Source: Candidatus Aenigmatarchaeota archaeon
GTDB lineage: Archaea; Aenigmatarchaeota; Aenigmatarchaeia; GW2011-AR5
Assembly (NCBI GenBank): GCA_016187365.1
Contig: JACPJX010000031.1
Span: forward strand, 1 to 7,645
Length of the DNA stretch: 7,645 nt
Direction of reading: 5' to 3'
Positions 1 to 5,251 of this stretch are shown in pieces; within the stretch, counting starts at the first letter, position 1, and the number at the start of each line of letters is the position of its first letter. The position numbers were made by a program, and so were the translations under genes. A model generated the notes under the pieces. That model made no database searches and was not told the origin of the DNA. It saw nothing but the letters and a program-made list of their open reading frames with translations.

Positions 1-117
1 AACCGCGGGAGCCCTGTCAGCGAAGTCGTAACATTCGGCAAAGACAGCGTTCCGGATGATTTCGCGTGGGGTAAGGCTGGTTTGATTAGAAAAATTCTCG
101 AAAGAATTTCGGTATAG
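1..117 (+). CDS. C-terminal end of an unidentified protein (5' truncated)
   Basis: Frame 1 is open from the first base to a TAG stop at 115-117 and encodes 38 residues. The visible tail contains SPVSEVVTFG, then VPDDFAWGKAGLIRKIL, and ends ERISV. The last 15 or so residues look like an amphipathic helix with basic and hydrophobic residues. The codon pattern is plausible for coding and no other frame offers a better explanation. I do not recognise the family. It lies on the same strand as the aRF1 gene, 84 bases upstream, so the two could be co-transcribed, although a TATA-like element sits in the gap. The start and most of the protein lie outside the window. Confidence 0.6.
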   Translation, partial: NRGSPVSEVVTFGKDSVPDDFAWGKAGLIRKILERISV

Positions 118-119
118 AG

Positions 120-127
120 CTTTAAAT
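120..127 (+). promoter_or_regulatory. possible TATA box for the aRF1 gene
   Basis: The sequence CTTTAAAT lies just after the stop of the preceding gene and 75-82 bases before the aRF1 start. An archaeal TSS about 25 bases downstream would give a leader of roughly 50 bases, which fits the Shine-Dalgarno site seen at this gene. The match is short and the region is generally AT-rich, so this is tentative. Confidence 0.25.
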
Positions 128-191
128 TCGCTCCTTTCCAACTATCATTAATGTCCCTAAAGTTGTGACAATCTGGTTCTTGGACTTGAAT

Positions 192-196
192 AGGTG
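192..196 (+). promoter_or_regulatory. Shine-Dalgarno site of aRF1
   Basis: AGGTG is separated by 5 bases from the ATG at 202. It matches the complement of the archaeal 16S 3' end (AGGAGGUGAUC). It supports the chosen start and a leadered mRNA. Confidence 0.6.
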
Positions 197-201
197 TTGA
201 A

Positions 202-1398
202 ATGGGCGAAATCGCGCTGAAAAAACTCATCAGGCAGCTGGGGGCGATAAAGGGCAGGCATACAGAGCTCGTCACTGTCTACGTGCCTGCGGGATACAGC
301 CTCCATGAAGTGAGCGGGCAACTGCGGAGCGAGCAGGGCACTGCCGAGAACATCAAGTCAAAGGGCGTGCGCAAGAACGTCGTCTCGTCGCTCGAGAAGA
401 TAATACGCCATCTGCAACTCTACAATAAGACGCCGCCGAACGGCCTCGCGCTTTTTTGCGGGAACGTCTCGGAGAAGGAGGGCGTCGACGACATAGAACT
501 TTTCGCCGTTGAGCCGCCTGAGATGGTGAAGACCAGGCTGTACTGGTGCGACCAGAAATTCGTCCTTGAGCCGCTCGAGGAGATGGTGAAGGAGAAAGAG
601 GTTTATGGTATTGTATGCCTCGACAAGAGCGAGGCGGATATAGCGATACTCTCGGGAAAGAAGATAAAGCCAATGGTGCATTTCGATTCCATCGTGCCGG
701 GAAAGACGCGTGCTGGAGGACAAAGTTCTGCAAGATTCGCGCGCGTCCGCGAGGGCCTGCTTGAGGACTGGCTCAAGAAGGTCGGCGAGGCGGCCAACAA
801 GCTCTTCGGGGAGCACAAGGAGATTGTCGGGATAATTGTTTCGGGCTCCGGCCCGGTGAAAGACATGTTCCTCAAGGGCGACTACATGTACGGGAATCTG
901 AAGCAGAAGGTCATAGGCGCCGTCGACACGAGTTACACCGGCGAGTTCGGCCTGCACGAGACTTTGGAGCGCGGCGAGGACCTGCTGAAGGAGAGCGCCG
1001 TCGTGAAGGAAAAGAAGCTGCTGCAGCGCTTCCTCGAGGAACTGCACAAGGCGCACGGGCTCGTGGTTTACGGCGCCGCCGAGGTCATCGGGGCGCTGGA
1101 AATGGGGGCAGTCGACACCGTCATAGTCAGCGAGGGCCTTGACATGAAGGAAGTGGAATATGAATGCTCCCAGCACGGCCTGCAGAAGAAGTTCGTTTTC
1201 CCGGACAAGAAGTCGCAGAAATGCGGGCAGTGCCAGCAGGTCATGAGGATTCTGGGCGAGCGCGACATTGCCGAGGCCTTCGAGGAGCGCGTGAAGAATT
1301 ACGGCACAAAACTCGCGCTGGTCTCCACGGACACGCGCGAGGGCCAGCAGTTCCTGTACCTCGGGGGTGTCGGGGCGCTGCTGAGGTATGGCATCTGA
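202..1398 (+). CDS. prf1: Peptide chain release factor aRF1 (eRF1 family)
   Basis: This protein recognises all three stop codons in the ribosomal A site and triggers hydrolysis of peptidyl-tRNA; it acts in the cytoplasm with aEF1A and the recycling ATPase ABCE1. It has 398 residues, slightly shorter than the roughly 410-420 usual in archaea. Stop-codon recognition elements are all present: NIKS at residues 50-53 and the YxCxxxF motif as YWCDQKF at 114-120, with a GYS loop near 31-33. The catalytic GGQ is at 172-174 within RAGGQSSARF. Domains run about 1-128 (decoding), 129-265 (GGQ domain) and 266-398 (C-terminal, partner binding). In the C domain C322, H325, C341 and C344 form a possible CxxH...CxxC zinc site. 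The ATG is preceded by a good Shine-Dalgarno sequence. The gene is GC-rich, up to about 70% on sampled lines. The identification is secure from the motifs alone. Confidence 0.97.
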   Translation: MGEIALKKLIRQLGAIKGRHTELVTVYVPAGYSLHEVSGQLRSEQGTAENIKSKGVRKNVVSSLEKIIRHLQLYNKTPPNGLALFCGNVSEKEGVDDIELFAVEPPEMVKTRLYWCDQKFVLEPLEEMVKEKEVYGIVCLDKSEADIAILSGKKIKPMVHFDSIVPGKTRAGGQSSARFARVREGLLEDWLKKVGEAANKLFGEHKEIVGIIVSGSGPVKDMFLKGDYMYGNLKQKVIGAVDTSYTGEFGLHETLERGEDLLKESAVVKEKKLLQRFLEELHKAHGLVVYGAAEVIGALEMGAVDTVIVSEGLDMKEVEYECSQHGLQKKFVFPDKKSQKCGQCQQVMRILGERDIAEAFEERVKNYGTKLALVSTDTREGQQFLYLGGVGALLRYGI

Positions 1399-1402
1399 CG
1401 GA

Positions 1403-2038
1403 TTACACACTCTGCCCAAAGACATCTGAAGCAAGAAAATACAAGTCGGCAAGCACAGTCCTTTCCGATGCGCATTCTGCGCCAGCTCTTTCCAGATTGA
1501 TGGTCATTATTTCATCAAATTCCTCTGCACCAATTGAATATGGCAGTCCGCCGAAACCCTCCTTACCTTCGGGATACCAGCTTTGAATTACTGAAACACT
1601 GGGACTGGCGCAAATGCCGCCGGAAATGACGCCATTCTCATGCAAAGAAGTAAATGTCGGGTAATTTGATTTCATTCCTATGACGGGATGAGGAAACGGG
1701 ACTTCCTCGGCATTTCCTGTATACAGCAGAAATACTGAATGCAGATTACGCTCTGATTTAAGTTCCCTGATATGCATTTCCGTTATTCCGGCCCTGATGC
1801 GGCGACCCCTGAATATCGCATCCGAAGCTCTGTGAAGCGACCTGTACCCCATACTTTCCCCTCTCCCTCTCGGGTATGTTGCAGGAATACGGAGCCGATA
1901 TTTGCGGCCTATCATCAGTTCGCTTTCAATGTTTTCGAAGATTACTGGAAGGATATGGCTTGATGAATTCAGATACCTTACATTTTCCATTCTACCTGTC
2001 ACTGCATCATAAAGTTCATCTACCGGTTTTCTTGGCAT
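1403..2038 (-). CDS. Hypothetical protein, 211 residues, family not recognised
   Basis: The frame is complete, from ATG at 2036-2038 to TAA at 1403-1405. I see no signal peptide, membrane segment or familiar catalytic motif. The N-terminal half is rich in Arg (for example RGRGESMGYRSLHR around residues 57-70). The C-terminal half has a Gly-rich stretch GGICASPSVSVIQSWYPEG near residues 139-157, then FGGLPYSIGAEEFDEIMTINLERAGAE in two pieces. It is probably a soluble cytoplasmic protein. A TATA-like box ends 21 bases before the ATG, so it is probably read as a leaderless mRNA. That box lies inside the last codons of the C39-like peptidase gene, whose stop is only 13 bases upstream. The 3' end faces the aRF1 stop across 4 bases. 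G+C is about 48% on a sampled line, lower than aRF1. No function is proposed. Confidence 0.7.
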   Translation of the reverse strand: MPRKPVDELYDAVTGRMENVRYLNSSSHILPVIFENIESELMIGRKYRLRIPATYPRGRGESMGYRSLHRASDAIFRGRRIRAGITEMHIRELKSERNLHSVFLLYTGNAEEVPFPHPVIGMKSNYPTFTSLHENGVISGGICASPSVSVIQSWYPEGKEGFGGLPYSIGAEEFDEIMTINLERAGAECASERTVLADLYFLASDVFGQSV

Positions 2039-2046
2039 AGATTTAG

Positions 2047-2051
2047 AAAAA
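2047..2051 (-). terminator. possible U-tract terminator after the C39-like gene
   Basis: Five T residues on the transcribed sense strand follow directly after the TGA stop at 2052-2054. Archaeal RNA polymerase can terminate at short U-tracts without a hairpin. The tract is short and sits between a promoter element and the next start codon, so it is weakly supported. Confidence 0.25.
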
Positions 2052-2513
2052 TCATAATTTATTTAAACCATGTTTCCTCAAGGCAAAGAACCACCTGTCG
2101 GCCTCCTTCAGGCTGCGGTTGCCTTTCCATATCCTCATGAAATGGCTTGTCGTATATGCATGCCTAGGACCGAACCACGGGTCGTAAAGATGTATATGCC
2201 TTGCTCCAATCTTCCTCACGACAGCATAATGGTATTCCCTCTCCTTTCTGATGAAATAGCAGACTATGACCACATATCCCTGTTTCATAAGACTTTTCAG
2301 ATTGCTCGTTGTAGACATTCCTGAAGACCTGTAAGTTAGGCTGTATTTTTTTGCAACGAGAGGGAAGTTCTTGTTAAGTGTGCCATATATATTGTCGGTT
2401 TTCAGGAGTCTCGCCATGCTTTTCTCGGATTTTTTTATTCCCAGCATGCCAAGCGCCATCCTCATGCATGCGGGGCCGCACGTGTCCTTCGTTTCCTGCC
2501 TGTGATACTTCAT
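2052..2513 (-). CDS. Stand-alone peptidase C39-like cysteine protease domain protein
   Basis: The 153-residue protein matches the papain-like C39 fold over nearly its whole length. The pattern RQETKDTCGPACMRMAL gives the oxyanion-hole Gln (Q6) and the nucleophile Cys (C12) followed by GPA. The catalytic His is H95 in EYHYAVV and the Asp is D111 in HLYDPWFG. Family members remove double-glycine leader peptides from bacteriocin precursors, usually as the N-terminal domain of an ABC exporter. Here there is no transporter domain, no signal peptide and no membrane helix, and no peptide precursor or exporter lies nearby. It may be a cytoplasmic peptidase or a peptidase-fold protein of other function. 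The full Q/C/H/D set suggests it can be active. The start is supported by a TATA-like box centred about 26 bases upstream. G+C is about 43% on a sampled line. Confidence 0.8.
   Translation of the reverse strand: MKYHRQETKDTCGPACMRMALGMLGIKKSEKSMARLLKTDNIYGTLNKNFPLVAKKYSLTYRSSGMSTTSNLKSLMKQGYVVIVCYFIRKEREYHYAVVRKIGARHIHLYDPWFGPRHAYTTSHFMRIWKGNRSLKEADRWFFALRKHGLNKL
2060..2067 (-). promoter_or_regulatory. TATA-like box of the gene at 1403-2038
   Basis: On the minus strand this reads TTTAAATA, with 21 bases between it and the ATG at 2036-2038. The box centre is about 25 bases from the start, the spacing expected for transcription starting at or next to the A of ATG. It overlaps the last codons (GLNK) of the upstream C39-like gene. 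No Shine-Dalgarno site is present between box and start. Confidence 0.5.
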
Positions 2514-2535
2514 TATAAGAAATGCGCGGCTCTGG

Positions 2536-2542
2536 TTAAAAA
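2536..2542 (-). promoter_or_regulatory. TATA-like box of the C39-like peptidase gene
   Basis: On the minus strand this reads TTTTTAA, with 22 bases between it and the ATG at 2511-2513. It stands out in the otherwise mixed-composition 49-base gap 2514-2562. The spacing implies a leaderless mRNA. The T run might also help to end transcription of the preceding gene (2563-3069). Confidence 0.5.
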
Positions 2543-2562
2543 TCTACGGCATCTGACAATCA

Positions 2563-3069
2563 CTAAAATAATCTTGCTGTTCCTTGAACAAATCTGCTTG
2601 GTTCCATATATCTTTTTTCACCGAAGAGCGCATCCTTCAGCTCTTTCCATGTGCCTATCGGATGCGTAGAGCCGTGATATATGGGAACGTCGTCATGCAA
2701 AAAAGAATCCCAGAAATCCAGCATCCCTCTCTGGTAATCTTCAGGGTTGTCGATTTCTTCGGCAGGCTCCTGAAGCTCAATAGGGATGTGCCACGAAAAG
2801 CGTAATGGCGTGTCAAAAAATTCTATCGGCAAATATTCTGACCATTTTGAAAAATACGGCTTTCCTGAAGAGCACAATTCTTCGATGGAGGCGTAATCAT
2901 GTCCATTTCCTTGTATCAAATTTACAACAGCCCGTCTTCTATCACCATTGCCATAACATATCCCTATCTGCAGCCTGCCATCCATTGATGCAGCAACTAA
3001 TCCAGAGGGCATTGATTCCATATCCCATGCATCCATGTCTTTTAAGTCTGCATAAAATTCCGTTGACAT
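2563..3069 (-). CDS. Hypothetical acidic protein, 168 residues, family not recognised
   Basis: I place the start at the ATG at 3067-3069 (protein MSTEFYADLKDMDAWD...), 2 bases after the TatD-family gene stop. The open frame continues to 3294, but that extension lies wholly inside the TatD-like gene and has a low-quality Arg/Glu-rich translation. A weak GGGGT ribosome site lies 6 bases before the chosen ATG. The protein is acidic and rich in aromatic residues, with no signal peptide or membrane segment. Visible patches are LQIGICYGNGDRRRAVVNLI (33-52), LRFSWHIPIEL (89-99), MLDFWDSFLHDD (116-127) and IYHGSTHPIGTWKELKDALF (130-149). It is probably translated from the TatD-like transcript. The neighbour does not say what it does, and its composition (about 42-43% G+C on sampled lines) differs from the GC-rich genes. 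Confidence 0.7.
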   Translation of the reverse strand: MSTEFYADLKDMDAWDMESMPSGLVAASMDGRLQIGICYGNGDRRRAVVNLIQGNGHDYASIEELCSSGKPYFSKWSEYLPIEFFDTPLRFSWHIPIELQEPAEEIDNPEDYQRGMLDFWDSFLHDDVPIYHGSTHPIGTWKELKDALFGEKRYMEPSRFVQGTARLF

Positions 3070-3071
3070 TT

Positions 3072-3821
3072 CTATACCCCGTAAGCCTTCCTCGCATTCT
3101 CCTCGGTCCTCTTCAGGACTTCGTCCTTCGCCATGCCCAGTATCCCGCCGATTTTCTTCGCGCTCTCGATAATGTTCCACGGGACGTTGTCCTTTTCGTT
3201 CCCGAATGGGCTGCACCACGGCGCGTCCGTTTCGAGGAGGATGCTTTCGAGCGGGGTTTTTTCTATCAGCGGAGCGTACTTCTTGCTCTTGCATATCACC
3301 GTGTTGTACGCAATCCAGTATCCACTTTCCAGCGCGTCTTTCAGGTCCTGCTCGGTGCCGGAGAAGAAATGTAATATAGAGCCTTTGCAGTCCTCTCCTG
3401 TCAGTATTCTTATCGCGTCGTGGACGGCGCTGTCGCCCCTGCTGTGTATAACGAGAGGCAACTTCAGTTCCTTTGATAATTCTATGAACTGCCTGAATAC
3501 TTCCTCGTCGCGCTCCTGCTCATCCTTTTTCTTGTGCCATATGTAATCAACCCCGACCTCGCCGACGGCGGAGATTTTTTTCCTGTTGGAGAAGATGAAC
3601 TGGATATACTGGTCTATGGCCTTCTGCGGGTATTTTCCCGCGCTTTCAGGATGCAGGCCGAGCGCGCCAAATATAAATTTGTTGTCTATCAGAGAAAGCG
3701 TCCTTTTCGCGTCCCCGATGTCGGCGCATATCGTAACCACGCCTGCCAGATGCTTTTTTGCCTCCTGGATGATGCCTTCTTCCATCTTTTCGAGGTGGCA
3801 GTGGGAGTCTATGCCGTGCAT
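3072..3821 (-). CDS. TatD-family metal-dependent deoxyribonuclease / hydrolase
   Basis: TatD proteins are TIM-barrel metallohydrolases of the amidohydrolase superfamily. Known members have Mg2+-dependent 3'-5' exonuclease activity on DNA and are linked to repair of oxidative damage. The 249-residue protein is of normal family length and has the full metal-site set: DSHCH with H7 and H9, GLHP with H57, GEVGVDY with E88, VIHSRG with H126, LHFFSG with H151, and LLETDAPWCSP with D199. Gln, Phe and Cys-Ser-Pro residues typical of the family surround these. The start at ATG 3819-3821 leaves only a few residues before the HxH motif, as is usual. A TATA-like box ends 21 bases upstream, giving a probable leaderless mRNA. 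The orphan gene at 2563-3069 follows after 2 bases. The exact substrate is inferred only from the family. Confidence 0.93.
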   Translation of the reverse strand: MHGIDSHCHLEKMEEGIIQEAKKHLAGVVTICADIGDAKRTLSLIDNKFIFGALGLHPESAGKYPQKAIDQYIQFIFSNRKKISAVGEVGVDYIWHKKKDEQERDEEVFRQFIELSKELKLPLVIHSRGDSAVHDAIRILTGEDCKGSILHFFSGTEQDLKDALESGYWIAYNTVICKSKKYAPLIEKTPLESILLETDAPWCSPFGNEKDNVPWNIIESAKKIGGILGMAKDEVLKRTEENARKAYGV

Positions 3822-3842
3822 TAAGAATTTTTGGAAGAAGAG

Positions 3843-3850
3843 TTTTAATA
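3843..3850 (-). promoter_or_regulatory. TATA-like box of the TatD-family gene
   Basis: On the minus strand this reads TATTAAAA, with 21 bases between it and the ATG at 3819-3821. Its centre is about 25 bases from the start codon and no Shine-Dalgarno site follows, so the mRNA is probably leaderless. It lies in the AT-rich 93-base gap 3822-3914, in which I see no gene. Confidence 0.5.
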
Positions 3851-3907
3851 ATTCAAAAATTCATCTTATTTATTCTGTTAAAATAGCTCTCCATTCAATA
3901 TAGTGTT

Positions 3908-3912
3908 AAAAA
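3908..3912 (-). terminator. possible U-tract terminator after pcm
   Basis: The minus strand reads AACTTTTTAAC starting directly after the pcm stop codon (TGA at 3915-3917). A five-T run in an AT-rich gap, ahead of the next promoter, fits archaeal U-tract termination. No hairpin was found, so confidence is low. Confidence 0.3.
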
Positions 3913-3914
3913 GT

Positions 3915-4565
3915 TCACTCGACAAGCGGCACGAACGAGAAGTAGCCCGTCATCTCCTTTTTCAGCATGCCGCCCTTCTTTTCTATGAGCCACATCTCGT
4001 CGCCTACCGGCACCACCATTCTTCCGCCTTCCTTCAGGTGCTCCGCAAGTTTGTCAGGGAACTGCGAGGCGGAAGCGGTGACAATTATCCTGTCAAACTC
4101 CCCGTCATCTGCAAAGGAACGGAGTTCCTTTGAGATGTTGGAGGAAGTCAAAGAATTCCTCCTAACATATCCTTTTGACGCGTCGGCATGGACGACTTCG
4201 ACATTTTTCCAGCCTGCAAGATTCTTCCTTGCGAACTCAAAGAGTTTTTCCCTGACCTCGCATGTCGTGACCTTGCCGCCGGGCCCTGAGAGTTCCGCAA
4301 GCACAGCCGCCTGGTAGCCGCTTCCGGCGCCCACCTCTAGAATCCTGTTGCCGGGCCTCACGTCAAGCCACTGCGTCATCAGCGCGACCGTCAGCGGCTG
4401 CGATATCGTCTGGCCTTCGTGTATCGGGAGCGGGTTGTTTGAATATGCGTGCCTTTTATCCTCGTGGAGGACGAAGTTCTCGCGCCTGACGTCCTTCATC
4501 GCGCTTATCACCCTTTCCCCGATGCCGCTTCTGCGCAGTTCGTCGAGCAGTTCGTGCTTTTGCAT
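3915..4565 (-). CDS. pcm: Protein-L-isoaspartate O-methyltransferase
   Basis: The enzyme uses S-adenosylmethionine to methylate L-isoaspartyl residues formed by ageing of Asp and Asn, starting their repair. I choose the ATG at 4563-4565, giving 216 residues beginning MQKHELLDELRRSGI, the usual family length and N-terminus. The frame could start 14 codons earlier (4607), but those residues are not family-like and the TATA-like sequences at 4584-4600 fit only the inner start. Motifs with this numbering are GQTISQP at 51-57 (substrate side), the SAM-binding motif I LEVGAGSGY at 76-84, CEVR at 102-105, FDRIIVTAS at 157-165 and LKEGGRMVVPVG at 177-188. It ends FVPLVE, typical of the family. Residues about 132-155 are longer and more Ser/Asn-rich than the usual short loop before the FDRI motif. 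It lies 50 bases after a membrane-protein gene. Confidence 0.93.
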   Translation of the reverse strand: MQKHELLDELRRSGIGERVISAMKDVRRENFVLHEDKRHAYSNNPLPIHEGQTISQPLTVALMTQWLDVRPGNRILEVGAGSGYQAAVLAELSGPGGKVTTCEVREKLFEFARKNLAGWKNVEVVHADASKGYVRRNSLTSSNISKELRSFADDGEFDRIIVTASASQFPDKLAEHLKEGGRMVVPVGDEMWLIEKKGGMLKKEMTGYFSFVPLVE

Positions 4566-4583
4566 GAATATAGTTCTGCAAGA

Positions 4584-4600
4584 AATAATAAGAATATAAT
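4584..4600 (-). promoter_or_regulatory. TATA-like region of pcm
   Basis: Two AT-only cores are present on the minus strand, TATTATT (4584-4590) and ATTATATT (4593-4600), centred about 22 and 31 bases before the ATG at 4563-4565. Either could place the TSS at or near the start codon. This supports an internal promoter for pcm separate from the upstream envelope operon. I cannot tell which core is used. Confidence 0.4.
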
Positions 4601-4615
4601 AGCTCACCGAAAGGA

Positions 4616-5047
4616 TTAATTTTTCTTTTCCCTTCTTTTCCGGTATTCAAACCATAAATTATATATGAGAACCGGGACGATCAGGACAGGAATCACGTAA
4701 TAATGGCTTCTAGAGCCGAGAAAGCCGTAGTAAGGCAGCAGGAACGTGATGTAAAGGTCGTAAGTGGCAAACGCTATTACAAACGTGGTGAGGACAAGAT
4801 CCTCGCCGTCGGAATAAGTGCGCTTCGTGTACATGCCGACTATCTTGGTCGCGGCATAAAAAAGCGCGAGAACCAGAACGGCCAGCAGCCACAGGGCATT
4901 GATGCCCAATGCCTCGACGGCCGGCTGCCACAAAGGATTGCCTTCCCTCCCGCCCCTGTACGTGATAAAGGCGTCCCAGAAAACCAGGAAAATCAGGACA
5001 GGCCAGGCGACAAATTTAGGCAGTGCGTTCCTTGTTTTTCGCTTCAT
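4616..5047 (-). CDS. Four-helix membrane protein, DUF5658-like
   Basis: The 143-residue protein has four hydrophobic segments at about 12-30, 50-70, 84-106 and 116-134, and a basic C-terminal tail (EYRKRREKKN). A short basic N-terminus (MKRKTRNALPK) suggests the N-terminus is cytoplasmic. The first helix carries DAFITYRGGREGNPLW, with D25, T29, E35 and N37-P38. This resembles the D-x-x-x-T...E-x-NP signature I associate with DUF5658, a family of small membrane proteins of unknown function. That assignment is from memory of the motif and is moderate. Charged or polar residues inside helices (K68, D97) hint at a functional pore or binding site rather than a mere anchor. The ATG is 2 bases after the lipoprotein stop, with an AGGAT ribosome site inside the lipoprotein's last codons, so the two are very likely co-translated. 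Confidence 0.8.
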   Translation of the reverse strand: MKRKTRNALPKFVAWPVLIFLVFWDAFITYRGGREGNPLWQPAVEALGINALWLLAVLVLALFYAATKIVGMYTKRTYSDGEDLVLTTFVIAFATYDLYITFLLPYYGFLGSRSHYYVIPVLIVPVLIYNLWFEYRKRREKKN

Positions 5048-5049
5048 AT

Positions 5050-5241
5050 CTATCCTAAATCTGAATCTATTTCCTTCAGCGTCGACTCGACGTTGTCAAT
5101 GTTTGCGCTGACATCCGTCACGGTCTTCTGGACGTCTTCCTGGGATTTCACGTCGCCTAATTGCGTCTGCGAAGTGCAGCCGCTTATGAAGACCATCGAA
5201 GCCAGCACAATCAACACGAGAAAAGCCGCTTTCTTGTTCAT
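5050..5241 (-). CDS. Small lipoprotein, 63 residues
   Basis: The N-terminus MNKKAAFLVLIVLASMVFISGC is a classical lipoprotein signal: basic residues, a hydrophobic stretch and an ISGC lipobox with Cys22 as the probable lipidation site. The mature part is only about 42 residues, hydrophilic and acidic, rich in Ser, Thr, Asp and Val. The DVQKTVTDVSANIDNVESTLKEID stretch (in two halves, about 36-59) has heptad-like spacing and is probably one amphipathic helix or short coiled coil. Similar small coiled lipoproteins exist in bacteria (Lpp-like), but I do not claim homology. It follows the large surface-protein gene after 10 bases and precedes the four-helix membrane protein by 2 bases, so a shared envelope role is likely. 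A good GGTGA ribosome site precedes it. Confidence 0.85.
   Translation of the reverse strand: MNKKAAFLVLIVLASMVFISGCTSQTQLGDVKSQEDVQKTVTDVSANIDNVESTLKEIDSDLG
5052..5056 (-). promoter_or_regulatory. ribosome-binding site of the membrane protein gene
   Basis: The minus strand reads AGGAT, 4 bases before the ATG at 5045-5047. It overlaps the stop codon and last codons of the lipoprotein gene, a usual arrangement for translational coupling. The match is partial and the spacing short. Confidence 0.4.
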
Positions 5242-5246
5242 TCAAA

Positions 5247-5251
5247 TCACC
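5247..5251 (-). promoter_or_regulatory. Shine-Dalgarno site of the lipoprotein gene
   Basis: The minus strand reads GGTGA, 5 bases before the ATG at 5239-5241. It perfectly matches the complement of the archaeal 16S 3' end. It fills the 10-base gap after the surface-protein stop codon (TAA, 5252-5254), indicating an internal operon gene. Confidence 0.7.

Noticed and set aside
118..201. Small RNA or short ORF in the gap before aRF1
   Set aside because: I found no stable hairpin, box C/D elements or plausible short frame; only a TATA-like element and a ribosome site.
358..1452. Long minus-strand open frame opposite aRF1 (364 codons)
   Set aside because: It is a shadow of a GC-rich gene with a certain identity; its translation is Leu-rich with no motif and it has no ribosome site.
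2665..2682. YHGSTH in the orphan protein as an ADP-ribosyltransferase-like motif
   Set aside because: A single short motif near the C-terminus without the other conserved residues of that fold; not enough to propose a function.
3070..3294. N-terminal extension of the orphan gene (start at 3294 rather than 3069)
   Set aside because: It lies entirely inside the TatD-family gene on the same strand, its translation is a charged Arg/Glu-rich string typical of an out-of-frame reading, and the ATG at 3069 directly follows the TatD stop.
3822..3914. Hidden gene or tRNA in the 93-base AT-rich gap between pcm and the TatD-family gene
   Set aside because: The gap shows only AT-rich promoter and possible terminator sequence, with no cloverleaf pattern and no coding frame of useful length.
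4566..4607. Fourteen-codon N-terminal extension of pcm
   Set aside because: The residues do not resemble the family N-terminus, and the TATA-like sequences at 4584-4600 lie inside this extension.
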